Below are positions 33,191 through 43,571 of a stretch of DNA of 64,000 nt, one piece after another. This stretch comes from Dipteronia dyeriana (lineage: Eukaryota; Streptophyta; Magnoliopsida; Sapindales; Sapindaceae): contig CM065297.1 of NCBI GenBank assembly GCA_032871835.1, positions 69,055,253 to 69,119,252 of the forward strand, given 5' to 3'. The translations under genes and the position numbers were made by a program. The notes beneath the pieces were generated by a model. That model ran no database searches and was not told the DNA's origin. It saw nothing but the letters and a program-made list of their open reading frames with translations. Position 1 is the first letter of the stretch, and each line of letters starts with the position of its first letter.

Positions 33191-33202
33191 ATCTCCCACT
33201 TG
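33191..33202 (-). other. A1 polypurine tract
   Basis: Minus-strand CAAGTGGGAGAT directly before the LTR start (TGTTGGGAT). The same tract is present in A3 at 55195-55206. Confidence 0.85.
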
Positions 33203-34794
33203 CTCTATAGCAAATGTGCCATATCTTTCATCCCCATGTTCTTTAGATGCACATACAAACTGTTTTATGGAAGAGCCTTTGCAAAGGGATTCTCTAGATT
33301 ATCTGCTGATGCGATCTTGGCAATCGTCACGTCACCCTTATGCACAATTTCACTCATAAAATGATACTTTCTTTCAATGTGTTTCTCTCTCTTATGACTT
33401 CTTGGTTCTCTCGAGTTAGCCACTACTCCACTATTGTAACAATAGATAGTGATTTGCTTATTCGCACCAGGAACCACTTCCAAGTCAATCAAGAATTAGC
33501 GGAGCCAGACAGCCTCTTTAGCATTCTCACATGCGGCAACATACTCAGCTTCCATGGTGGAATCAACAATACAACATTGCACGATACTCCTCCATATGAC
33601 TGCCTCTCCTCTAATAGTAAACGCAGATCCTGATGTTGATCTCCTGAAGTCAGAATCTGATTGAAAATCAGAATCTGTATACCCAACGGGAATTAAATCC
33701 CCTCCAGAGTATACAAGCATATAATCTATCATTCTCCTGAGATACTTGAAAATATACTTGACTAAAGTCCAGTGATCAGGATCAGGCTTCTATTGAAACC
33801 TGATAACTATGCCCACAACAAAACAAATATCTGGTCTAGTACAGAGCATTGCATACATGAGACTTCCAACTACCGATGCATATGGAACCCTACTCATGAA
33901 TTGCTCTTCATGCTCATTCTTAGGAACTTATTCCTTAGAAAGGTTGATTCCATGTCTGAAAGGTAACATACCTTTCTTGGAATCTTGCATAGAAAACCTA
34001 GATAAGATTGTATCTATGTATGAAGCTTGAGATAATGCAATTGTTCTATTCTTTCTATCCCTTATGACTTGAATACCAAGAATATAACTTGCTTCTCCTA
34101 AGTCCTTCATATCAAATTGTTTTGCTAACCATTCTTTTATTGATGTCAATATACCTATATTGTTTCCGATGAGTAGTATATCATCAACGTAAAGAACTAG
34201 GAAAACCAACTTGTCACCTCTAATCCTTTTGTATACACACGATTCATCAAGGTTTTGAATAAATCCAAAACTTTTCACGACTTGATCAAACCTTATGTTC
34301 CAGGATCTAGATGCTTGTTGCAATCCATATATGGATCTTTGCAACTTGCATACCCTTTCCTCGTAGCCTTTTTCAATGAATCCTTCTGGTTGCATCATAT
34401 AGATGCTTTCATCAAGACTTCCATTAAGGAAAGCTATCTTGACGTCTATTTGCCAAATCTCTATGTCTAGAGATGCCACAATAGATAAGAGTATCCTAAC
34501 GAATTTAAGCATGGCCACAAGAGAGAAGTTGTTTTCATAATCGATACCTTCCTTCTGTGTGTAACCTTTAGCTACCAATCTAGCTTTAAAGGTTTCCACA
34601 TTTCCATCCATTCCTATTTTCCTCTTGTATACCCACTTACACCCAATGGGTTTTATCCCTTTTGGTAAGTCCACAAGTGACCAAACTTTATTTTTGAACA
34701 TATATTCAATTTCTGATTGCATTACCTTTTGCCAATGGTGACTATCAACATCTTCTATTGCTTCCTTGTATGTATAGGGACCATCGTTGTCCAA
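33203..34794 (-). pseudogene. A1 reverse transcriptase and RNase H
   Basis: Minus-strand copia RT-RNase H, largely in one frame. RT shows GCKWVYKRKIG, KARLVAKGYTQKEGIDY, WQIDVKIAFLNG, LQRSIYGLQQASRSW and the catalytic YVDDI at 34177-34191. RNase H shows GYTDSDFQSDSD, the TSGSAF block and DSTMEAEYVAAC, ending NPFAKALP. Stops separate RT from RNase H (between about 33733 and 33927) and truncate the C-terminus. A retained intact catalytic box with scattered stops suggests moderate age. Confidence 0.9.
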
Positions 34795-35007
34795 GAGATT
34801 CTCTACATATTCTTCTAGACCGATGTATCTCTCGGGTTGTCTACTAACCCCTCCTACTACGACGAGGTATGGTAGATTGTTGATCTTGTGTTGGCACGGA
34901 ACTTACAATTGGGCTAGGTTGTAAAACCTCTTGTGGAATTGTATCTCCTGAAAGCACATTCAGAACAATTCTACTTTTATGCACAAAATTATTCATATAG
35001 TCCTCTT

Positions 35008-35825
35008 CTAAAAATTTAGCATCTGTTGAACAAATACTTTAAGATCTGAAAGAGTATAGAAATAATATCCTTTTGTTCCTTTTGGATCCCCTACAAATTT
35101 GCATGTTTCTGAACGGGACTCCATCTTTTTTGTCTTTCCTTTTAACACGTGGGCAAGACATCTAAATATCCTAAAGTGTTGTAAACTTGGCTTTCGTCCG
35201 GTCCACAACTCATGCGGTGTTTTAGAAACCGACTTAGTTGGTATATCATTTAGAATGTACAAGGAAGATTGTAAAGCATATACCCAAAAGAAATTAGGAA
35301 GTGTTGAATAATTCAACATAGACCTAACCATGTCAAAAGAGTTCTATTTCTCCTTTCTGCCACCCTATTTTGTTGAGGTGTCCCTGGTACAGAAAACTGA
35401 GAAATTATCCCATTATCAATAAGATATTGCTTAAACTCACCAGATATTCTCCACTACGATCAGACCTGAAGATTTTTATGCGTTTCTCAAACTGATTTTC
35501 TACTTCAGCTTTAAATGCTTTGAACATGTCAAAAGCATCTGACTTATGTCTCACGAGATACACATAGCCAAATCTTGAGTGATCATCCATGTAAGTGATG
35601 AAGTACTCATATCCTAGCTTGAATGCTCATAGGTCCACACACATCAGTGTGTATCAATCCTAAACATTCGATGGCTCTTGTGCATTTAATCGTAAACAAC
35701 CTTTTGGTCATTTTACCTTCCAAACAAGATTCACAAGTTAGTAAATCATCAACCTTTAAATGACTTAGAGGTCCATCACTAACCAATATTTTAATCCTAT
35801 TAAGGTTAACATGACCTAGGCGCAA
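35008..35825 (-). pseudogene. A1 GAG-pre-integrase and integrase
   Basis: Minus strand: MRLGHVNLNRIKILV and CESCLEGKMTKRLF (pre-integrase), IHTDVCGPM, MDDHSRFGYVYLVRHKSDAF and FRSDRSGEYL (integrase core), then MLNYSTLPNFFWVYALQSSL and TPHELWTGRKPSLQ. Frames change at about 35332-35405 and 35590-35607. The segment 34795-35007 between integrase and RT has no clear domain. Confidence 0.88.
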
Positions 35826-35857
35826 ATGCCATAGGTAGGTTTCATCTTTTGATAATT

Positions 35858-36300
35858 TTACTCTTTATGATTAGGTTTCGTTGATTCCGTATCTAACAAG
35901 TGGGAGATATTTCTATGCAAATGGAATAAACCGTTTTCCAATGTACCTTTGCAAATAATTTTGTCATTCGTACTAATAATAAAGGCTTTATTAAAACAAG
36001 AAACTGAAATTAAATTCCTCTTGAATTGAGGTACATAATAAACGTCTATTAAATCTAAATGCCTATAAAAATCTAATTTGATTCTAATATCTCCCACTAC
36101 ACTAATGCCTATAAGAATCTAAATCGATTCTAATATCTCCCACTACACTAGTAGACATCAATGCTCCATTGCCTAAATGCAAGATGAATTCATTCTCATT
36201 CAGTCTTTTCTTTTCCCGTTAACCCCTTCTGGTTAGGCCCAAGTTGTTTTTTCTTCTGTTGTTTCTTGACCTTCCTACGGGTCTTAACAGAAGCAACTTT
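35858..36300 (-). pseudogene. A1 protease region, active-site segment missing
   Basis: Minus strand reads MGDIRIKLDFYRH and VYYVPQFKRNLISVS, the end of a copia protease domain leading to pre-integrase. No D-S/T-G catalytic motif is present between this and the gag end, so that segment appears deleted. An imperfect tandem duplication (about 36060-36105 and 36106-36151, shared CTAATATCTCCCACTACACT) adds to the damage. Confidence 0.75.
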
Positions 36301-36950
36301 ACTAACCGTATGAATCTCTTAACCTTTAACTTACACAAGGATTTTCTCGGTGCTTTGATCATCTTGCATCAAGCCTTGCAAGATATTTTCTTTATTGTTC
36401 AAGGTGTAGTCCAACTTGAACTGATCAAAGGAATCTAATAGTGAGTTAACAAACATGTCAATTTCCGTCTCACCATCTATCTTAGTATCATTTAGTTCAG
36501 CAATGTTGAGATGGCTATGACTTTCATCATGTGATCTTTCATAGCCTGTCCAGGTTTCATCCTAAAATTCATAAAAGCAGTCACTGCCTCTTTCTTAGTC
36601 GTCCTAGACCTCATAGCAAACATCTCCTCTAGAGACATCATTATATCTGCAGCAGCCTCCATTCCTTCATTTTGTTGTTGCAACACATCGGAGATGGTGG
36701 CCATAATGTAACATTTAGCCATCTCATCTGAAGACTCCCACTGGTAATGCTCATCTCTTTGCTCCTGAGTAGGTTCATTAGTAGCAGCAGGTGGTTTAGG
36801 AGTGCACAAAACGAACTTATGTTTTTTTCAACTTGCAATAACAACCCAATTTTCCTTTTCCATTTGACATAATTATCATCAGTTTAAGTATTGTCTTTTA
36901 GGATGTTTGATTAGGGATGAGGTAATGATTTCTTTTTAATAACAAAAATT
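36301..36950 (-). pseudogene. A1 gag
   Basis: Minus strand: an N-terminal NNYVKWKRKIG-type segment around 36840-36900, then CTPKPPAATNEPTQEQRDEH, SSDEMAKCYIMATI, MSLEEMFAMRSRTTKKEAV and MKPGQAMKDHMMKV. This is the UBN2-like copia gag pattern. A stop and frame change at about 36490 precede a lysine-rich tail. I see no intact CCHC knuckle. Confidence 0.85.
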
Positions 36951-38272
36951 ATATAAGTAAACAATCATGATAAATCACTTTTGAATATTTATCTTGAATT
37001 AAATAAAATAATTTCATCATAAAATTCAATGGTGATCCAACACCTATAAATGTCACGCCTCCTTTGGGAGTTCGCACCATTTACTAGTTGGACTAGGTCC
37101 CACCTAATTGTTAACATAACAACCAGCATTTTCAATTTTCGCCTTGTGATTTTATTAATAATAACTCTTGGGAGGATATTAATAAACTCACATCGAGTGT
37201 GTTACCAAGTTATCGACCTTCAATATAATCCCTCACGAATATCCCTCATCTGGGAGTAGATATCATTTGGGTATATTGTCTAGTCTATCATTGTAAGGAA
37301 GTATCTTGCTAAATTCCATTCACGAATACCTCTTTGGAGGTTATTACACGAAACATAAAGCTCAACTAAACTTGGAGGCCGTAGGGGTTCCAAAACACCT
37401 TCTCCCACTCAATTGTTTAAGGCATGTGATCGAATTCCATAGAATGATATACCAAGTTATCTAGATGCCAATTAGATACCTAAATCATTCAGTGCATGTT
37501 CATACCAAAAGAGATATATGAGTGGCACTTCTATTCTATATGACATGTTATCAAACATTGACAAACATTGCAATATTTACAAAAATATAAATAGCTACAA
37601 TTTTAGTCCATCCTAGAAAAACAAGTAAATTACATATGTCTTGGAAAAAAAAAACTCCTTTCTTGGTGAACAAGTCTTCACGTGACCTTCATCGTTTGGA
37701 CTCCCTCGGCTGCCTCCCATGGGCGTGCGCACCCTTGGCTCCCTTCTATGGGCGTACGCACACCATAACCCCATAAAGAGCTGCCATGCGTAGCCTATGG
37801 ATTTCATGTGGCTGCGTGCGCAACCCATGCCACAACAAATGTGGCTGCGTGCTCTTCGCACGCACGTTTGTTGCTATGGGTCGCACGGTTCCAAACTTGT
37901 TTCGGTTGCTTCCAATTCTTCAAACCTTTGAGTCTTCGATACTTGAATGTATTTCAGAAGAATTTTTTTTTTTTTTATTGTTATAATATAGTGCAGTATT
38001 TTTATTAAAATAAATAAAAATTAGCAACTACTAAGAAGGAAATTATGGTGATGATAGGCCACCCTTCTTGTTAAAATCCCTAAACAAAATACATTGAAAT
38101 TCTAGGACCAAAATTGAGCAATAACAATCCACATAAAAAACATATATGTATCCATATATTCCAATGTAAATATATATGAAAATAACTAAAGTGTCATCTC
38201 TTTAATAAAACATGCATATATACAATAAAAGAAAAAGATTCACGTACACATACATCAATTAATCAAGGGTAC
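36951..38272 (-). other. A1 5' leader
   Basis: About 1.3 kb between primer site and gag, unusually long. A GC-rich part (about 37690-37885) carries repeated TGGGCGT(G/A)CGCAC and GTGGCTGCGTGC motifs; the rest is AT-rich. Short frames here are not genes. Confidence 0.65.
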
Positions 38273-38290
38273 AACCAGGCTCTGATACCA
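38273..38290 (-). other. A1 primer-binding site (tRNA-iMet)
   Basis: Minus-strand TGGTATCAGAGCCTGGTT, two bases from the 5' LTR edge at 38293. Confidence 0.92.
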
Positions 38291-38292
38291 AT

Positions 38293-40693
38293 TGTAGGGA
38301 AAATCGCGCAGCGGAAGCGTGAAAATTTAAAAATTAGGGTTTTGTATAAATGAAAATTTTCCCTTTATAATAACAAGAACCTTAACCCTAGATTAATTGA
38401 TGTATATAAAAAGTGTCGTACCTTTTTCTCGTAACGATTGAACTAGCGCCAAATTGAATCCACAAGATCTTCCAATCCAATCACGAACATGAATCACCTG
38501 GGAGTGTGGGCTCTCTTTCTTTAAATTGATGTATATAAAAAGTGTCATACCTTTTTCTCGTGACGATTGAACTAGCGCTGAATTGAATCCACAAGATTTT
38601 CCAATCCAATCACGAACATGAATCACTTGGGAGTGTGGGCTGTCTTTCTTTAAATTGTATACCTGAGGATGGATACAAACAAAATCTCTTTCTTTGTTAG
38701 TCACAATAATCCTCCAAGAAGAAAAACAAAGAACGTTAGGTCACTTATGAATTATCAATCAATTTGATTGAAACTCGCGTGAACCTATATTCGATGTTGT
38801 ACACAAAACCTTTTAATGTAAAGGCTACTAGTGTACTATCGAATACAAAACGTTCTTTCTTCCTTTTCCTCTTTGCCGAATTTTCACACACCAATCTTTA
38901 GAGTTGGATGAATTTATCTAGAGCAAGAACCGAATTCTCTATACTAAAAATTCTATGGTGGCCGAAAACTATTTTAGAAAAATTAGGGCTTGGCTGAATA
39001 TTTCTTCTTAGAATTATCTAATGGTCGAACTTTTCCTCTCTCTAAATTTTCGTTGGCTTACACGAAATTTGGAGCTTCAAATCTTCTCTTGGACGAAATT
39101 TAAAGGTAGTATAAATAGACATACAAATCCTTTCCCAAGAAGGATTTACTTGGTGACCAAGAATCCTTTTCGAAAAAGAATTCTTTCCTACATCAAGACT
39201 CCTAATTCAACTCATTAGTGTATTTGTGACCATATTAAAGATTTCCTAATTTGACTAGATAAATAATTCCTTTTATTAACTACTTATCAAATATAGTTTT
39301 TAATATTAATTATACTACCAACAATAGTATAATATTAGAGATCATCTCCTACTAGGAAAATGATTTTGACTTTTAATTAAATAATTAATTAATTACCAAA
39401 TTAATTAATTTCTATTTAATTAAATAATAAAATAAAAGACAATATATTAATCTATTTTATATAGCCTTGCCGCCCAACACATATACATGGGCCAATATAT
39501 TATTTTTCTTATTTTATTAAATCCATTGGACCTTAATAAAAGGTCCAAATGTGAACTAGACACATTCTTACAAAAAGAAATAAGTCTACATGTCTTAATA
39601 CAATTCTAGATGGACCACTAAGTTGATCCGGTAGATTATATCAAGTGATCCTTACAAGTTCGTATGGATTGAGAATCTTGGCAAGCTATCTAAATTTAAG
39701 CTCCAATAGACACAACCCAATCACAATCAACAAATGATTCACTTATGTTCGATCTATTAATTTTAGTTCATTCCATTAAAGAACTAAAATTGAACTCTTA
39801 AATAAAGATAGAATAAGTTAATATTTCTCATTCATACCATAGACAACCTTATTGGAGAAAGTGTATCATCGTGAAGAATATCAGTAATCGCCAAGAGCTC
39901 ATACACCGCCTATAGCTCTCCAAGTTACCATATTTACTCATATGACCACATTTTGAACTTGGATATTTTGACTTGTTTAGATGCCATGTTTCAATAGACA
40001 CTATTGAAAACTTAATGTTAAGATTTAATATCCAATACCTCAAAACATCCATATGATGATATTCTACTCTCATTTAATAAATGGAGCCATGATGTCCGTA
40101 TCTATAAATGAAGTCCTTTATCGATTAACAAATGAATACCACCAAAATATCGAGGATAAACTATGCTATATAATCGTACTCATTGATAGCTCAAATGATA
40201 ACACTTGCAACCATACGTTATCTCAGGATTGAGATAGACTCTCTGATTGTCTTCAAGTGAAAACTTTTATCCATCGACGGTTCTAGATAAAATATTTCAC
40301 TGTGATCCAATTCAATACACCCAGTGCACTAGATTCTTTTGCCCAAAGACACCACACTTTGATGATTTTAGACTCATCATAACACATTTGATCCCACTCA
40401 AATGCTAATAAAAGAATCTACAACTTTAACAAGATAAATGCGCCCAACATTTATCTTATGTTGTGAATATTATTCAAGACTAACTAAAAAATTTTGTCTA
40501 TCTCATACATATCTAGATGTATGAACAATTCTTCTTTTCTCATAGTATTTTGACTTATGATTATTTACTTTGGACAATTATAATAATTAAACTATAAATG
40601 CTATAAGATTTATTAAACTAGAAATCACTTTGTTAATATGAAAAGATTGTCAAATACATTATTATACTCTTGCTATCGAGCTTAATCCCAATA
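38293..40693 (-). repeat. A1 5' LTR with internal duplication
   Basis: About 2.4 kb, plus-strand TGTAGGGAAAATC to CCCAATA. It is colinear with 30936-33190 except for an extra 129-bp unit. Confidence 0.9.
38396..38653. repeat. 129-bp tandem duplication in A1 5' LTR
   Basis: Two units, 38396-38524 and 38525-38653, both from ATTGATGTATATAAAAAGTG to CTTTCTTTAA with a few differences. The 3' LTR of A1, and A2, A3 and A4, have one unit. Confidence 0.92.
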
Positions 40694-40978
40694 GGATCAT
40701 TGATGGCCTAGTGTTTTCTTTATATTGATCATAAACAAAAAATTCTTAATTGCTTTTTTAGTTTAAATTAATTTAGTTTTAGTTTAAATTAATTTAGTTT
40801 TAGTTTTAAACCAATCATCATCAATATTTGGTTACTTTAATTTAACTTTCATTAGAACTAGTTTTGAATCATTAAATCTCTAGTTCTCGTGGGAACGATC
40901 CTTACTTGCCGCCGTACTTATCTTCACAATTCGTGCACTTACGAGTATTGTTTTTATAAAACATGAATTTACATATCA
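40694..40978 (+). repeat. G2: G-family LTR, right part
   Basis: Continues the G LTR after A1 (GGATCATTGATGGCCTAGTG) to its end at ACATATCA. No G-family internal region follows, so G2 is a truncated solo LTR or element end. Confidence 0.85.
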
Positions 40979-42850
40979 GGCCCTACCCTATCGCAGGCTG
41001 GTTATGAAAGGGGAGGTCCCAATCGCTCAAAGGCGGGCTGTCTGGTTCTGGGCCTGTTTAGCTCTCCCTGTGCTTTGGGATTTATTGGTTGGGTTGCGAT
41101 GCCCTCAGGGAGCAGGCGAAGGCAGATGTTTTCCACGAAGGCTGCTGCTTGTTGGTCGAGCATGGCTGGTTTATCATAGGAGGGCCAGGAGCCCACACAG
41201 CGGTTGGCTGGGCTGGAGCTTGGCTATGGTGCCTGGATTTCCTACCCTTCCTTGGAGCCTTTCGTGTCGATGCATCAGAAGGTTGTCTCGATGCATCAAA
41301 AGGTTGTCTCGATGCCTCGGGCTATCCCTAGGAGGAGGAGCAGAGCCTCATAATTCCTGTAAAACAACAAACATTTAAACTTTTGGTTTGGTTAACTGGG
41401 TACGGGTGTTCCCACAGACGGCGCCAGAAAGTGTTAACCAAAAATTCACTCTAGGTGAGGAATTTAGGTTAGCACCCTCGAGACCACTACCACGGATGTG
41501 GCGGCCAGGGTTGATACCTTTGGTACCAGGTTCGTATATTTGATGGTGAAAATGATAAAGAATGATAGTACGAAATACTAAGACACGTAAGGGAAAATGA
41601 CACTAATTTTATTATTGAATCGTATGGTATACACAGAAGTCGTTTAAACGTTCCTAGTCATTCTTGGGTACTATGAGAGTGGTGGCTTCATGCCTGTCGA
41701 GAAGTAGATAGCTATGATGGCCGTGTTCTGATCACATAATTTAGGGCGAGTCAAAACCTTCTCCTATATGTCTCTGGCTCTATGTGTCATCTTTTTTCTT
41801 ATCCGTGCATGCTCGGGCTTATTTATACATAATCCAACTAGGTTAAACATGTGACTCTCCCACCATTATTTTCTAAATCAAATCCCTTATTATCGGGTGT
41901 GATATGCCTTTTCAATGTCATTGATTCTAGCTTAATAATGGATTCAAGAATATCTTTGATGGAGATAAGTTTGTTTCCTCTTTGGACTCAATCATTTGCC
42001 CTACACGTACGCAGTGTTTCAATGTAATTTGGAAAGTGAAGGTGATCCTGTGTATTACCCAGTTGAGATACATCATAGAGATCACCGAATATGGCTCTAA
42101 CTATTTCGAAAGGCGAGGTAGATCTGTACTCTTGTCTTGATAATAGAAGCTCGATCCGACCTTTCTAGGTCCCTTTTGGAGCTTGAAATGACCATGTTAG
42201 CGATAACGGAGCTTCTGCGAGCTTCCTCATACCTGCCTAGATAGATATGCTTCCTCTCTCAGCGAGACGATTCGATACCGTAGTATGGGTTTGATGCCTT
42301 ATAAGTCTCTCTCTGTGTCTGGAAAGGGTGACGGGTTTCTAGAGAGGTTGCGAGGTAATTTCGACCTCAGAGAGTCGGGGTCGTTCTGTATCGGTCTTGC
42401 CTTGGGTTCTTATTTTAGTGTAAAGAGCTCGATTTGATCATGTCGGGATTCACCTGGGGTGTTCCTTGCGTGCGATGACCTTTCCTCGCTTCTGCGGGGT
42501 CGTCCAATAGCTCGACCCTGGGAAACTCGGTACCATACTAGGTAATCTCGGATTTGGACCCTGGCGAGGAGAGTGGAAAATTTTCCTTTGATCCCTAGTC
42601 CAATTTGGTTATTAACAAAATTAAAATGCTCGGACGACAACTAAAAAGGCTTGGACGCTCTATCACAAGGCTTGGACGCTATCACAAGGCTTGGACGCTT
42701 ATTCAAAGGGCTCGGAGACGTAAATTATAAAACCCTGATAATCATATCAAAAAGCTCGGGCAACAACTACAAAGGCTCAGACACTCTATCAAAAGGCTCG
42801 GACAACGTTTCAAAATGCTCGAAATGCCAGATCTTCATCGTCTTCTACAC
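40979..42850 (-). mobile_element. Tat/Retand-like LTR and leader remnant
   Basis: On the minus strand, TGGCGCCGTCTGTGGGAAC (about 41408-41426) is a primer-site sequence typical of Retand-type gypsy elements. The probable LTR lies to its right from TGTTAACC at 41432. To its left (40979-41407) is GC-rich leader or gag N-terminus, cut by G2. The right LTR end is not certain; element-like sequence gives way to gene-proximal DNA near 42850. Three 19-bp GTCTCGATGCATCAAAAGG-type repeats lie at about 41265-41320. No pol. Confidence 0.6.
42640..42825. repeat. Dispersed GGCTTGGACGC-type short repeats
   Basis: The motif (G/A)(G/T)GCT(C/T)GGAC(G/A)C or close variants recurs about ten times, with irregular spacing of about 20-35 bp, some 0.75-0.95 kb upstream of the RINGv gene. 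It may belong to the LTR remnant. Confidence 0.7.
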
Positions 42851-42997
42851 CAATTATTCAGAAAAAAAAACCCTAACCTAATCCCGAACCATACTCATAT
42901 CCACAAATAAAACTTAATCAACAAGTCTTAACAACACCATCAAACATGCATATAAATTTATCAAGGGAAAAAAACAACAAAATTTAACTCTACTTAC

Positions 42998-43123
42998 CAC
43001 TGTGAATCGGTGATGCTTGTTTTTACCGTTGAAAAGGAGTGTAGTCCAACTTTCGGTTACTTCGCCATCAAATTTAAACGGAGGTTTTATCTCTTTACTT
43101 TGTCTCTCTGACTTTAAAAACAA
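42998..43123 (-). other. Possible orphan coding exon, minus strand
   Basis: A 42-codon open stretch flanked on the minus strand by an acceptor-like CACTTTCAG and a strong donor-like GTAAGTAG. The reading (KPPFKFDGEVTESWTTLLF and so on) is not repetitive and I do not recognise it. No further exon is visible to the left, where LTR sequence starts. It could be a remnant of a neighbour gene cut by the insertion, or chance. Confidence 0.3.
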
Positions 43124-43159
43124 CTGAAAGTGAAAATCTCGAGGTTTTTTTGTATGGTA

Positions 43160-43571
43160 AATTAAATTGGTATCTTTTAAACATGAATAAGTAATGTAGT
43201 ACTATTTGCACAACACCCGTCTTAAATAGTGCTATTTATTTTTCGTACCCGGTCCCAATTAAGTAAAAATCAGAATAATGCCCACAATTTTCAGTGTAAT
43301 AACTTCTATTGTTTTATTTTATTTTTGTTGATTTTCGCTCTCTCTTCTCTCTCAAATGTCCCAAAAAAGAAACCGTCACAGAAGTTGAAAATTTTTCTCA
43401 CTCAGCGAGCGAGTGAGGGAGAGAATTCAACTACAAAATTCAAACTTTGGGATTTTTTCTGCTTCTTCCTCTTCATTGACGAAAAAATGAATTGAATTCC
43501 CTTTTGGAAAAGAAAATCTCTCTCTCTCTTTTTGTTTTTGTTTTTGTTTTTATTTCAAAAGTGTTCAAAAA
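43160..43571 (+). promoter_or_regulatory. Probable promoter and 5' UTR of the RINGv gene
   Basis: About 410 bp before the start codon. The last 75 bp are a CT-rich stretch with (TTTTTG)n, as is common in plant 5' leaders. GCGAGCGAGTGAGGGAGAG at about 43405-43423 may mark the start of the transcript. No definite TATA box. Confidence 0.4.

Larger units (their letters stand above)
30936..40693 (-). mobile_element. A1: full-length A-family Ty1/copia element inside G2, TSD (G/T)GATC
   Basis: A minus-strand copia element of about 9.8 kb with LTRs at 30936-33190 (3') and 38293-40693 (5'), primer-binding site, polypurine tract and decayed gag-pol. It splits the G2 LTR: TGATC at 30931-30935 and GGATC at 40694-40698 are the target duplication with one change, and the G1 LTR shows the uninterrupted form (GGGGATCATTGATG). 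Both LTR outer dinucleotides have mutated (plus strand TA at each end). This is the reference copy for A2, A3 and A4. Confidence 0.92.

Noticed and set aside
38273..38290. tRNA gene fragment
   Set aside because: The match to initiator tRNA-Met is only the primer-binding site beside an LTR; no cloverleaf follows. The same holds at 10963 and 27605.
41004..41378. Plus-strand open frame of 124 codons after G2
   Set aside because: GC-rich shadow of the leader or gag region of a minus-strand element; no domain, and it overlaps other open frames.
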